DNA of 64,000 nucleotides from an uncultured bacterium (GTDB lineage: Bacteria > Bacillota > Clostridia > Christensenellales > HGM11417), in NCBI GenBank assembly GCA_905215695.1, contig CAJMQN010000006.1, forward strand, positions 90,483-154,482, in the 5' to 3' direction. Of this stretch, positions 27,810-37,249 are shown in pieces (position 1 is the stretch's first letter; every line of letters begins with the position of its first letter). A model generated the notes under the pieces. The model did no database searches and had not been told where the DNA came from. It worked only from the letters and a program-made list of their open reading frames with translations. Position numbers and translations under genes: made by a program.

Positions 27810-29395
27810 ACAAGTGGCTGAAGGACGCAATTATCTATCAGGTTTATCCGCTGACCTTCTGCGACGCAAACGGGGACGGAATCGGCGACCTTGCGGGCGT
27901 GGAGAGCAAGCTTGACTATATCAAAGACCTTGGGGCGGACGTTATCTGGCTGAATCCCATCTATCCCTCGACCTTTACGGACGGCGGGTACGACGTGACG
28001 GAATTCTGCGATATCGACCCGCGCTTCGGCACGCTCGAGGATTTCGACTCCTTGGTTGCGGCGTGCAAGAAGAGGGGGCTTCGTCTCGTTCTCGACTTCG
28101 TGCCCGGACATACCTCTTACAAACATCCGTGGTTCGAGAAATCCGCGACCTTCGAGCCGAACGAGTATTGGGACCGCTACATTTGGACGGACAGCGTTTT
28201 CAATAAGTACGCGGACAAATCCATTCACGGCTTTTACGACCGCGACGGGGGATATGTGGTCAACTATTACGCCACGCAGCCCGCGCTGAACTACGGTTTC
28301 AATCGATTGACCGACCGTGCTCCCGAAAGTCCCTACGACTGCGGGGACAAGTGGAAGATGCACTACACGGACCCCCGACTCAAACCTCTGCGCGAGGGGA
28401 TTGTTGCCGCGCTGAAATTCTGGCTGGACCGGGGAATCGACGGATTCCGCATGGACTGCGCGAATTCTCTTGTCAAGGAGTGCCTGCCCAATTCGCCCCG
28501 GGACGAGGATCTCGAGGGACTTTTGTGGGTGTGGAAAGAAATATTCGCCGCTCTGCGCCCCGCCTATCCCGACGCCATGTTCATCGCGGAATGGATTTGC
28601 CCGGAAAATTCCGTGGGTAAGGCGGGATTTGACCTCGACTACTTCGGGCACGACATGCCTTGGTACAACGCGCTCTTCCGCAACACGCCGGGTTCCAACA
28701 TTCTGCGCGGACTCGAGCGCGGCGAAAACTATTTTTCGGAGAAGGGCGCGGGGTCGGTCTCGGAATTTCTGCGGTACTGCGAGAGCCTTTGGACAAAATT
28801 GGACGGAAAGGGATATTTCTCTGTGCCGAGCGGGTACCACGACGTCATACGGCTCGCAAAGAACAAGACCGAATCGGAATTAAAGACGGCGTTTGCCTTT
28901 CTTTTGACCTTCAAGCACGTACCGCTCGTGTATTACGGGGACGAAATCGGCATGACCCAACGCGAGAACATCAACCGTGACGGCGGATACGTCCGCACGG
29001 GTGCGCGCACGCCCATGCAGTGGACGGACGGAAAGAACCGCGGGTTCTCTTCTGCGCCCGAAAAAGACCTCTATCTGCCCGTAAACGGGAATGCGGGGGA
29101 ATCCGTCGAGTCGCAAAAAGCGCGTCCGGATTCGTTGTACAATCTCGTCAAGAGACTGACAGCCCTTCGCAAGGCGCACGCCGCCCTGTGCGCGGACGGG
29201 TGTATCCGAATTCTCGCGGAAGGGTATCCGCTTTGCTACGAACGGTTTGACGGGGAAGAACGTTTTTTGGTCTGCGTCAATCCGTCGGCGGAGTCCCGTC
29301 CGATTGTCGGGGCGTATTCGGAAATCGTTTATGCAGAGCATTTTGACGAAAAAAATCGCGAATTGAGCGGGGGCGGAATCCTGATTGCGCGTTAA
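27806..29395 (+). CDS. GH13 alpha-glucosidase (oligo-1,6-glucosidase/trehalose-hydrolase type)
   Basis: 529 residues, cytoplasmic. All four GH13 regions are visible: DFVPGH (region I, with Gly where Asn is usual), GFRMDCAN with nucleophile Asp217, FIAEW with acid/base Glu262, and GYHD with Asp346. The opening DAIIYQVYPLTFCDANGDG and late RTPMQW are typical of GH13 subfamilies acting on short alpha-glucosides. Translated together with the upstream oxidoreductase. Exact linkage specificity cannot be assigned. Confidence 0.92.
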   Translation: MNKWLKDAIIYQVYPLTFCDANGDGIGDLAGVESKLDYIKDLGADVIWLNPIYPSTFTDGGYDVTEFCDIDPRFGTLEDFDSLVAACKKRGLRLVLDFVPGHTSYKHPWFEKSATFEPNEYWDRYIWTDSVFNKYADKSIHGFYDRDGGYVVNYYATQPALNYGFNRLTDRAPESPYDCGDKWKMHYTDPRLKPLREGIVAALKFWLDRGIDGFRMDCANSLVKECLPNSPRDEDLEGLLWVWKEIFAALRPAYPDAMFIAEWICPENSVGKAGFDLDYFGHDMPWYNALFRNTPGSNILRGLERGENYFSEKGAGSVSEFLRYCESLWTKLDGKGYFSVPSGYHDVIRLAKNKTESELKTAFAFLLTFKHVPLVYYGDEIGMTQRENINRDGGYVRTGARTPMQWTDGKNRGFSSAPEKDLYLPVNGNAGESVESQKARPDSLYNLVKRLTALRKAHAALCADGCIRILAEGYPLCYERFDGEERFLVCVNPSAESRPIVGAYSEIVYAEHFDEKNRELSGGGILIAR

Positions 29396-29474
29396 AACCG
29401 CTCGATAACCGCAAAAAAATACGTAAAAATCGATTAAAAACGCATCAAAAAACAACGGATTAGAATTTGATTCT

Positions 29475-29516
29475 AAAAAATGTGAGACTTTTTGGCCAAA
29501 AAGTCTCACATTTTTT
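29475..29516. terminator. 42-bp perfect palindrome acting as bidirectional terminator
   Basis: Two 21-base arms (AAAAAATGTGAGACTTTTTGG on the left) meet at GGCC; each strand ends in six T. Located between the convergent GH13 and AraC genes; the AraC stop codon begins at its edge. Confidence 0.92.
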
Positions 29517-30286
29517 TATCGAATCTGTTTTTCGCTGTCTTTGAGCGCGCGATAGTAACTGCTCAAACTGTTGAACCCGCATTCGGTCGCAATCTCGAGG
29601 ACGGTATCTTTGCCGTCGTTTTTCTCAATCCGTTCCCTGACGAGCCGAAGCCTTGCGCGGTTGAGATACTCCTTTAGATGCATGCCTGTCACGCGGTTAA
29701 ACATGGAGGAAAAATAATTTTTACAATAACCGAATTCGCCTGCGAGCCCTTCGAGCGTGAGCGGTTCTGCGGCATGTTCGTCGATATAGCGCAGAATCTG
29801 CGCGGCGGCGGCGTCCTTTGCGTCCGGTCTGCGGTCGGCGGGGTAAACGGTCGCGAGCAGTCCGAGAAGGTAGGTCGCGAGCCCGTAGCGCATGAGCGCG
29901 TCCGCGTCCTGCCATTTCACGCGCATGACCTCGAGCCAATCGAAAACTTCGGGCGTAATCTCCGAAACGGGCAGAAAACTGCGGAAAATTCCTCCGTGCA
30001 TGTTGAAAAACCGCCGCAGAAGATTTTGGGAAATCAGCATGACATAGACCTCGTTCTCTTCGCCGCAGCGGTAGTGATGAACGTGGTAACTCGGAACAAC
30101 GGCAATTTCGCCCGCCTCGAGAACTTTCGAGACGCCGTTGACAAAGACCTCCGCGCGTCCGGACTTGACGAAAAAGAATTCTGTTGTGAGATGAAAATGC
30201 GCACAGCAGTTGTCGCCGAAACTGTGCCTGAAGTAGAGATAGTCCGCGTGGTCCGCCTCGCGCTCATAGATACAATCCGCTTTCAT
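29516..30286 (-). CDS. AraC-family regulator with cupin sensor
   Basis: 256 residues. The cupin half has HFHLTTEFFF and VPSYHVHHY; the C-terminal half has two helix-turn-helix units (LAGEFGYCKNYFSSMFN, IATECGFNSLSSYYRAL). Paralogue of the regulator at 9594-10361 over its whole length. Divergent from the operon starting at 30488, whose start region also has a strong consensus promoter. Probably responds to a sugar from the neighbouring systems. Confidence 0.9.
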   Translation of the reverse strand: MKADCIYEREADHADYLYFRHSFGDNCCAHFHLTTEFFFVKSGRAEVFVNGVSKVLEAGEIAVVPSYHVHHYRCGEENEVYVMLISQNLLRRFFNMHGGIFRSFLPVSEITPEVFDWLEVMRVKWQDADALMRYGLATYLLGLLATVYPADRRPDAKDAAAAQILRYIDEHAAEPLTLEGLAGEFGYCKNYFSSMFNRVTGMHLKEYLNRARLRLVRERIEKNDGKDTVLEIATECGFNSLSSYYRALKDSEKQIR

Positions 30287-30407
30287 AGAATTTATTATAG
30301 CATAGGAAGCGTGTTTTGTGCGCTATTTTCTTACAAAATAGGGTAGAAAATAATGTGTCAATCGAGAAATTAAGGAAAATATTGGTATCCTTGCGGAAAG
30401 TTAGGGA

Positions 30408-30436
30408 TTTACAAGCGGTTTGCAATCGCTTATAAT
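30408..30436 (+). promoter_or_regulatory. Sigma-A type promoter for the gene at 30488
   Basis: TTTACA (30408-30413), 17-bp spacer, TATAAT (30431-30436); AGCGGTTTGCAATCGCT in the spacer is a near palindrome that may bind a regulator. GGGGAGG precedes the start codon. Confidence 0.8.
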
Positions 30437-30487
30437 AGGGGGGAACTCGGACAGGGAAACAATCTTGGATTTTGTGGGGAGGACGAG

Positions 30488-32482
30488 ATGGGAGGCGAAG
30501 GTATAGCGGGCGAAAAATGGTGTTGGATTGAGCTGATTGGATTTGACAGGGACAGCCCGGATTATGCCGTGGGAGAATTTTTGAAAAAGTTCGGCGGTGC
30601 TCCCGCGGGGGTATCCCTGCTCTTTGCGGACATCGGTTTTGTGCTGGGACACAGGAGTAACGGAGAGTATGCGTTCCGCCCCTGCGACTGTGTTTACGGA
30701 AAGAAGAATCGCAATGAGGAGCGGGAACGGCAGGCGTGGACCAGCCGAGACCTTGCGGAGTTGATTGCCCAACTACAGGCGCGGGGCATCAAGGTCTATC
30801 TCTCGTTTTTTAACTTTGCGAAGGATAATATAGCCGGAGAAATCGACCTTTTACCCCTTCGGGAGCGGGACCGATTCGGCAACTATCGGGATTCTATCTT
30901 TGTGCTTAAGCACACCGCGGACGGTAAAGCCTTTTCGCGCACGCTTTTTCCAAAACTTCGTCAGGTCGTGCGGGACTTCGGATTTGACGGCGTACAGATT
31001 GCGGACGGCATCTCAAGCGCGCGATACTCCGTGGAGGCGGGGGACTTTTCGGATGATATTGTCGGACGATTTTTCGCGGCAGAGGGAATTACGGGGCTAC
31101 CTGTCCGCTGCGACGGTTCAGAGGAATACGGCGTTCGGCGGGAAAAAATTCTTTCGCGATATCGGCTTTCCTGGACAAAGTTTCTCATGGGGCTTTGGAA
31201 GGAATATTATGCGGATATGCACCGGGAATTGGCAGGCGTTCCGCTCCTAATCAACAGCTTTTGGACGCGCGACCCCTTTGAGGCGATGTACCGATACGGT
31301 ATCGACTACCGGGACTGTATTCAAAAGGGAGACCGGCTCATGATTGAGGAAGTTTCCGCGACGAGAAGAATTCTCGCAGACGAGGACCAAGGGAACTTCT
31401 ATTTGTCCCTTGCCGAGCGCGATTTCTTTCACTATGAATTTTACCTCATGCAGATGTCAATAAAATGCTGTTTGCCCCAGAACAGACAGCTTACTCTGAC
31501 ACCTATTAAGGATACGACAGAACAGTGGGATATTCTCAGGCATGCGCCCATGGAGCTCGCCCGGGCTATTTATCGCAGAAATAACGGGTTTGTTACGCGG
31601 AATGGAAAACTTGTCCGATATTCGGATGGACCGCTGTACTGCCTTTCGGATGGTGTGCCCGAGGAGAACTGGCGGTATCTCGAAGGGCTGGAGCGTATGC
31701 GGCTCGATACGCCGGACGCCGCCGAGGGAATGACTCTGCTTTGGTCGGATACGCGGTTGGACAGAGAATTCGAGGAATACGGAAGTACAAGAAATTATAC
31801 AGCGACGGCGATTCACAATGCGCTGATTTCTGCGGGACTCAGCGTGAGTGCGATGGCGCGTGCGGACGAGTTGGAGGGATTGAAAACGCCGCTGCTCATT
31901 GCGAACCCCGGTTTTCTTTCCGAATCGGAACGGGACGCTGTGCGGAGATGCGGCGCGCCGGTTATGACAGTCGGCTTTGGAGAACTCGGCGGAGAGGCGG
32001 TGTGGACGGCGGAGATCGGGGATTTTTCTTGTCGGCTGTACGGCGGAAAACCGCCCGAAGAGGATTGGGAGAAACCGCTCCGAAGTGTTCTTGCAGAGTT
32101 TGATTTTTCGCCCTGCGAACAGTCGGCTTTCGACGCGGAATTGGGAATATGGACTTATCCACTCCGATATCGGAGACTCCCGAAAGATTTTTTCTCCGCG
32201 CTTTCGCTGTTTGCGAACCGGTATTTCGGATTTCCGCACACGGACTGCCCGAAAAAGCGGTGCAAGGTCACCGGATTTCGGCGGGGGGAGAAACTATTTC
32301 TGATTCTGAGCAACGACGACTATTTCTATATTATTCCCGAGGTGAAACTCGGGCGCAAAATCCGGTCTGCAAAATCGCTCGTTAAATACGACGGCTATGA
32401 GATTTTGTATGACGGCTGTACCTTCCGGGACAGAATCCCGCCGCGCGGCATGGATCTTGTTGAAATTATTTTTGATTCGTAA
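30488..32482 (+). CDS. Putative TIM-barrel glycoside hydrolase, unassigned family
   Basis: 664 residues, no signal peptide. The first 330 residues look like a TIM barrel: GIKVYLSFFNFAKDN (strand 3 region), FGFDGVQIADGIS (end of strand 4), PLLINSFWTRDP and LMIEEVSATRR. Residues 410-530 resemble a Rossmann or glutamine-amidotransferase-like module (LLIANPGFLSESERDAVRR), as in GH42-type enzymes, followed by a beta domain. I do not recognise the family. It opens the second transporter region, the same place the rhamnosidase holds in operon 1, so an intracellular glycosidase is the best inference. Confidence 0.65.
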   Translation: MGGEGIAGEKWCWIELIGFDRDSPDYAVGEFLKKFGGAPAGVSLLFADIGFVLGHRSNGEYAFRPCDCVYGKKNRNEERERQAWTSRDLAELIAQLQARGIKVYLSFFNFAKDNIAGEIDLLPLRERDRFGNYRDSIFVLKHTADGKAFSRTLFPKLRQVVRDFGFDGVQIADGISSARYSVEAGDFSDDIVGRFFAAEGITGLPVRCDGSEEYGVRREKILSRYRLSWTKFLMGLWKEYYADMHRELAGVPLLINSFWTRDPFEAMYRYGIDYRDCIQKGDRLMIEEVSATRRILADEDQGNFYLSLAERDFFHYEFYLMQMSIKCCLPQNRQLTLTPIKDTTEQWDILRHAPMELARAIYRRNNGFVTRNGKLVRYSDGPLYCLSDGVPEENWRYLEGLERMRLDTPDAAEGMTLLWSDTRLDREFEEYGSTRNYTATAIHNALISAGLSVSAMARADELEGLKTPLLIANPGFLSESERDAVRRCGAPVMTVGFGELGGEAVWTAEIGDFSCRLYGGKPPEEDWEKPLRSVLAEFDFSPCEQSAFDAELGIWTYPLRYRRLPKDFFSALSLFANRYFGFPHTDCPKKRCKVTGFRRGEKLFLILSNDDYFYIIPEVKLGRKIRSAKSLVKYDGYEILYDGCTFRDRIPPRGMDLVEIIFDS

Positions 32483-32587
32483 AAGCGTACCTTTCCGAAA
32501 TTAAAAAATCACCCAAAAAAGCATAAAAAAAGCCCCGTTCCGAAGAGGAACAGAGCAAAATGTTTGGTACGGAAAGGTACACCTTTT
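32481..32587. promoter_or_regulatory. Inverted pair of GGTAC sites upstream of CUT1 operon 2
   Basis: Left arm AAAAGCGTACCTTTCCG (32481-32497) and right arm CGGAAAGGTACACCTTTT (32570-32587) are inverted copies about 72 bp apart. The left arm overlaps the stop codon of the preceding gene. Compare 12322-12432. Between the arms a hairpin (GTTCC/GGAAC at 32532-32556) has a T run only on the minus strand. Confidence 0.55.
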
Positions 32588-32609
32588 AAAACGAGTAAGG
32601 GGGTCTCCA

Positions 32610-33458
32610 ATGAACTGTAAGCGAAATTATAAACCGCTCTATCTCTGCTGTTCGGTCCTGTTCGGACTGTATGCGCTGTCACTTATCTTTCCTTTCGTCT
32701 ATATTCTGCTCAATTCCTTTAAGACAAACGGAGAATTTATCGACAACGTTTGGTCGCTGCCTCAAAAACTATTTGCTCAAGGGGAGATTTTCAAAAACTA
32801 CGCCGTTGCACTCACCGAGTCCGGACTCGTCGATATGATTATCAATTCCGTCGTTCTGACCGTCTTCGGAACCGTGCTCTCCACGCTCTTTCCCGTGATG
32901 GTCGCCTATATCCTCGCAAAGTACAGATTTCGGTTCAGCGGCTTTATCTTTACGCTTGCAATCGTCTTTATGGTCATACCAAACGTAGGCACTGCCGTCG
33001 CGACCTATGAACTTTTTAAGGAATTCAATCTCCTCGACACCTATCAGGGGGTCATTTTGCTCTATGCAGCACCCTTCGGCGCATTCTTTCTTCTGCTGTA
33101 CGGCTATTTCAAGGGAATCGCCTGGTCGTATGCCGAGGCCGCTTTCATCGACGGCGCGAGCGACCTGCGGGTATTTGCGGAAATCATGATTCCGCAGGCA
33201 TGGCCCGGAATCAGCGCGGTTCTTCTGCTCAACGGGATTAACACATGGAACGACTATTACAATCCGTACATGTTTATGCCGAGCGCAAAAACTGTCTCTA
33301 CGGGGATTCAGAACATGTCCTTTAACGCTACGAGCACGGGCGCTTATACCGAACTCTTTGCCGCTATGATTGTTTCACTCATTCCTGTCGTCACGGTCTT
33401 TATCCTGACGCAGAAGGTTCTCATGAACAATACGATGGCCGGCGGACTCAAGGGATAG
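32610..33458 (+). CDS. CUT1 sugar ABC transporter permease (MalG type)
   Basis: 282 residues, six membrane helices, EAA loop EAAFIDGASDLRVFAEIMIP, and ending NTMAGGLKG. Ribosome site AAGGGGG lies upstream. Counterpart of the gene at 15386-16246 but here first, not second, among the transporter genes. Its MalF-type partner is at 36315. Confidence 0.92.
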   Translation: MNCKRNYKPLYLCCSVLFGLYALSLIFPFVYILLNSFKTNGEFIDNVWSLPQKLFAQGEIFKNYAVALTESGLVDMIINSVVLTVFGTVLSTLFPVMVAYILAKYRFRFSGFIFTLAIVFMVIPNVGTAVATYELFKEFNLLDTYQGVILLYAAPFGAFFLLLYGYFKGIAWSYAEAAFIDGASDLRVFAEIMIPQAWPGISAVLLLNGINTWNDYYNPYMFMPSAKTVSTGIQNMSFNATSTGAYTELFAAMIVSLIPVVTVFILTQKVLMNNTMAGGLKG

Positions 33459-33492
33459 CCGACATCAAATATAAAATCGATAGGAGGGAACT

Positions 33493-34881
33493 ATGAAGAA
33501 AAAGTTGGTTGGTCTGTTTGCTGCGCTCGTTCTCACGGTCACAGCCGCCGGGGGATGCGGCGGAGAAGAACGCAAGTTCGAGGAGTACGCGGATTCCGAG
33601 GAATTCCGTTTCTATGCCTACATGACGCCGCCGCCCGCTAATACCGGCACGGGAGAACTTTCGGGGAATCCTGATTTTATGACGGATGAACAGTACGGGT
33701 ATGTGGCAGAATGCGGGTTCAATTACGCCATTCCCATCTATGAGGGGAGTCTCGAGAATAACCTCAAGGCGATGGACGGACTTGCTAAATACGGAATCAA
33801 ATTTTTTCCGTACGACAATTCGCTCGCCGCGCTTGCGGGTATGCTCAACGAAGAGGAACCGGATTCCTCCGCGGTCGAGACGACAAAGGCAAATATCGCG
33901 GCAAATATGGAGAAGTATCTCGAACGGGAAAACTTCGCGGGAATCTATGCGTCCGATGAACCGAGCGCGGCGCTTTTTCCCGGTCTGAAGGCGGCGGGGG
34001 AATATTTCAAAACCTTTGGAAGCGGGGAGTGGTGGATCAACGTACATCCCAATTCCGCGTCCCTGACCATTTTAGGCGCGGAGAGCTATGTCGCGTATCT
34101 CGACGACTATGCCAAAAATTCCTCGATTCAGCGCATGAGTTTCGACAGCTACCCTCTCATGAACGACGGACTCAAGGAGGGACACCTCGCAAACCTCGGT
34201 CAGGTCGCCGCGGTGGCGAAAGCGAACGGTCTGGATTTTGATTCCTTTATCTTGACCATGGGGCACCATGATTACCGCACTACGGACAACTACGACGATA
34301 TTGCCTGGCAGGTCTATGCGGCGATGGCGTTCGGCACAAAGGGGATCGAGACTTTTACCTACTGGACCACGCAGACAACAGGCGAAAATGTCACGCACGG
34401 ACTTGTCGATTATTACGGCAACCGCACGCAGACCTGGTACTCCATGCAAGAGGTCATCTCGGAAGTCAAGAGCTTTGAGAAAATGTACATGAACGCGGAG
34501 TGGACGGGCGTCCTCGGTTATACCGCGGACCAGGACTATCCGAACTTTTCGCTCTCGGGTATTCCGCAGAACATCGAGACGCCGGATGGTACGAACGTTC
34601 CCGTTTTGCTCGCCTCGCATCCGAGGATTTCCAAGATGAAGGCAGAAAAGGATTTTCTGCTCGGAACCTTTCGGGATAAGGACGAGCGAGACGCTTTCCT
34701 GCTTGTCAATATCTCGGACCCGGCAGAGGACGTTCAAAACGAGGTCACGCTCACTTTTGAGGATTGCAGCAGAGTTATGCTCTACAAGAAGGGCAGGAAA
34801 ATTCTTTTGGACGCGCCGAACGGGGTGTTCAAAACAACCATCGGTTCCGGGGAAGGATACTATATCATTCCGTTGAAATAA
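33493..34881 (+). CDS. GH-like TIM-barrel lipoprotein, paralogue of 20194-21576
   Basis: 462 residues; signal peptide with Cys22 (TAAGGC). Shares with its paralogue the DEP motif (YASDEPSAA, Glu156), SFDSYPLMNDG, a late TFTYWTTQT segment and a C-terminal beta domain ending in GSGEGYYIIPLK. Family not recognised; likely a clan A-type retaining hydrolase or a binding protein derived from one. Lies between permease and binding-protein genes, so it probably acts outside the cell on the transported saccharide. Confidence 0.7.
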   Translation: MKKKLVGLFAALVLTVTAAGGCGGEERKFEEYADSEEFRFYAYMTPPPANTGTGELSGNPDFMTDEQYGYVAECGFNYAIPIYEGSLENNLKAMDGLAKYGIKFFPYDNSLAALAGMLNEEEPDSSAVETTKANIAANMEKYLERENFAGIYASDEPSAALFPGLKAAGEYFKTFGSGEWWINVHPNSASLTILGAESYVAYLDDYAKNSSIQRMSFDSYPLMNDGLKEGHLANLGQVAAVAKANGLDFDSFILTMGHHDYRTTDNYDDIAWQVYAAMAFGTKGIETFTYWTTQTTGENVTHGLVDYYGNRTQTWYSMQEVISEVKSFEKMYMNAEWTGVLGYTADQDYPNFSLSGIPQNIETPDGTNVPVLLASHPRISKMKAEKDFLLGTFRDKDERDAFLLVNISDPAEDVQNEVTLTFEDCSRVMLYKKGRKILLDAPNGVFKTTIGSGEGYYIIPLK

Positions 34882-34901
34882 CGAAAAAGGGAGGTTACAT
34901 T

Positions 34902-36302
34902 ATGAGAAAACATTTGCGCAGGTTTGCGGTGCTCTTTGCATTGGTTTTGGCGGCGCTTGCGTTCGCGGGGTGCAGACCCGCGGGAATCGAGGACGAGGAC
35001 GAGTCTGACGGGCGCACGCGGCTCTATATTTCGGTGTACAAAGCGGGGTTCGGAATCGATTGGCTGGACGCCATTGCCGCGGAGTACGAAAAGGTACATA
35101 AAGATGTCAAGGTCGTCACGAAGGGCGACGCGAATATGGAGGGAACGGCGCAGTCCGCAATCGAGAACGGCGGGAGCGGAGTGCGGGATATTTACTCTTT
35201 GACTTCCTCTACAAACTATTACAATAATTCCGTCTATGACAAGGACGGGGACGGGCTCAGCGACCGCCTTGCTTGTCTCGACAACCTCTATGAAGAGGAA
35301 ATCGAGGACGGGAAGAATCTCAAACAGCTCATTGACCCGAACTTCGAGGATATTGTCAAGATTGACGGGCACTACTACGGTGTGCCTTGGAACGCCGCCG
35401 TCACAGGCATTATGTACAATACCGAAATGTTCAAGCAGAAGGGCTGGAGAGTTCCGACGACAATGGAAGAGTTCTATATGCTCTGCGACCAAATCAGCGG
35501 CGCGGGTATAGCGCCCCTCGGTTACTGCGGCAATATCGCGGACGGTTACCTCTACAACCTCTTTGCGGGGCTGTGGGCACAGGACGCCGGACCGACAAAG
35601 ATTAAGGAGTTCTATCGGTTCGAGAATCCCGAGGTCTATCAGCAGGAGTCCCGGAAGAGAGCCTATCAGACCATCGGAAAGATTCTCGGCACGAACAAAT
35701 GGATTTTAAAGGGCTCGGCAGGACTAGACCATTTGGGCGTTCAGCAGGCGTTCATCAAGAGTGAGTGTGCCATGATTATCGGCGGGTCCTGGCTAAGGAC
35801 CGAGATGAGTGAGTTCCTCAAAGATTATCCGAATTTTCAGTGCGCGATGATGCCGCTGCCCTGGATCAACCCCGATAAAACCAATCCCGACGGCACGAAG
35901 AACGGGAACGCAAGCGATTCGACCGTGCTCGTCGTGCCAAAAGACGCGCCGCATAGAGAACTCGCAATCGACTTTCTCAAGTTCATGTCCACCAAGGAGA
36001 TGCTCAAGCTCTATACCGAAAAGACGGGCGGGAATCCGCGTCCCTTTACCTATGAGGGCGTGGACCTCTCCGGACTCGATACCTGGGGGGAGAGCCTCAT
36101 GAACATCTACCTCAACGCCACGAACGTCTATAGCGTCAGTTACGTCGATAATTACCGGTTGGGCAATTTAAAGAATATCCTAGCGAGCGACGGGACAATC
36201 TGCGACGAATTCAAGGCGGTCGGTAGTCCCGAGGCGGGAATCAAGAAGGGCGAGGAGCTCTGGGCGAGCGATTACGAAATCGCAAAAAAGTACTTTCAGT
36301 AA
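34902..36302 (+). CDS. Extracellular sugar-binding lipoprotein of the ABC importer
   Basis: 466 residues from ATG at 34902 (AAGGGAGG upstream). Lipobox AFAGC with Cys24. Type 1 solute-binding protein: YGVPWNAAVTGIMYNTEMFK is the characteristic central motif, with ALFGGSW-like MIIGGSWLRTEM later. KDGDGLSDRL resembles a calcium-binding loop. Supplies the CUT1 permeases at 32610 and 36315. Confidence 0.92.
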   Translation: MRKHLRRFAVLFALVLAALAFAGCRPAGIEDEDESDGRTRLYISVYKAGFGIDWLDAIAAEYEKVHKDVKVVTKGDANMEGTAQSAIENGGSGVRDIYSLTSSTNYYNNSVYDKDGDGLSDRLACLDNLYEEEIEDGKNLKQLIDPNFEDIVKIDGHYYGVPWNAAVTGIMYNTEMFKQKGWRVPTTMEEFYMLCDQISGAGIAPLGYCGNIADGYLYNLFAGLWAQDAGPTKIKEFYRFENPEVYQQESRKRAYQTIGKILGTNKWILKGSAGLDHLGVQQAFIKSECAMIIGGSWLRTEMSEFLKDYPNFQCAMMPLPWINPDKTNPDGTKNGNASDSTVLVVPKDAPHRELAIDFLKFMSTKEMLKLYTEKTGGNPRPFTYEGVDLSGLDTWGESLMNIYLNATNVYSVSYVDNYRLGNLKNILASDGTICDEFKAVGSPEAGIKKGEELWASDYEIAKKYFQ

Positions 36303-36314
36303 GGCGGAAACATT

Positions 36315-37220
36315 ATGTTCAGGAATTCTGTACAGAAGCGGAAGTTCAAGCGCGGGATATTCATCTTCTGCATGCTTCTTCTGCCCCTCGCGCAGTTCGC
36401 GGTTTTCACACTCTATACCAATATCAAGACCTTCGTGATGGCGTTCCAATCGCCTGTCGCGGGGGAGGGGGTTGCGCTGTTTGAAAATCTGCGAATCTTC
36501 GCAATCGAGTGGTCATCGAGCGGAAAATGGCTGCGTTCTATCCTGAATTCGCTGGGATATTTTCCGGTGTCCGTCATGATTACGCTGCCGCTCTCCATTG
36601 TTGTCGCATACTTTCTCTTCAAGAAAGTGCCGCTTGCGGGTCTGTATAAAGTCATTTTCTTCTTTCCGTCCATTATTTCTATTGTGGTAATGGGGCTGGC
36701 GTTCCGCAACATCTTTTCGCCGAACGGACCTCTTAACAGCGTATTGACCGCGCTCGGCATACCCTTCGAGCGGATTCCGCTCTGGCTCAACGATCCCGGC
36801 TGGACCATGCCCGTTCTGTATCTCTACGCGGTCTGGGCGGGCATCGGGTACAACTGTATTCTCCTCTTCGGCGCGCTTTCCCGCGTGCCGAAGGAGGTCA
36901 CCGAGTCCGCCGCGCTGGACGGGTGCGGAACCTTTCGGGAGATCTTTTCTATCTACATTCCCATCATGTGGCCTACGATTTCCACGATGATTCTTTTCGG
37001 CGTGACGACGGTCTTTACCATGTTTCTGCACACGCAGGTGCTGACGGGGGGCGCGGGGGACTCTTGGACCATGGTCTCCATCGTGATGGACCTCGTAAAG
37101 AGCAACCGCAATCCCAATTATGCGGCGACGCTGAGTCTCCTTTTGATTCTCATCGGTGTGCCGATTACACAACTTGCGAAGTGGGGCTTGAACAAAATTT
37201 ACGATACGGTAGAAGTTTAA
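36315..37220 (+). CDS. CUT1 sugar ABC transporter permease (MalF/UgpA type)
   Basis: 301 residues, six membrane helices, EAA loop ESAALDGCGTFREIFSIYIP. Follows the binding-protein gene by 12 bp. Completes the second importer; again no ATPase gene nearby. Confidence 0.92.
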   Translation: MFRNSVQKRKFKRGIFIFCMLLLPLAQFAVFTLYTNIKTFVMAFQSPVAGEGVALFENLRIFAIEWSSSGKWLRSILNSLGYFPVSVMITLPLSIVVAYFLFKKVPLAGLYKVIFFFPSIISIVVMGLAFRNIFSPNGPLNSVLTALGIPFERIPLWLNDPGWTMPVLYLYAVWAGIGYNCILLFGALSRVPKEVTESAALDGCGTFREIFSIYIPIMWPTISTMILFGVTTVFTMFLHTQVLTGGAGDSWTMVSIVMDLVKSNRNPNYAATLSLLLILIGVPITQLAKWGLNKIYDTVEV

Positions 37221-37249
37221 TATAATCAATCCATGGAGGGAGGAAAACG

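Noticed and set aside
29475..29516. 42-bp perfect palindrome as an attachment or origin site
   Set aside because: T runs on both ends and placement between two convergent genes explain it fully as a bidirectional terminator.
32532..32556. Terminator for the gene ending at 32482
   Set aside because: The stem is imperfect and its T run is on the minus strand, where no gene ends, so it would not stop plus-strand transcription well.
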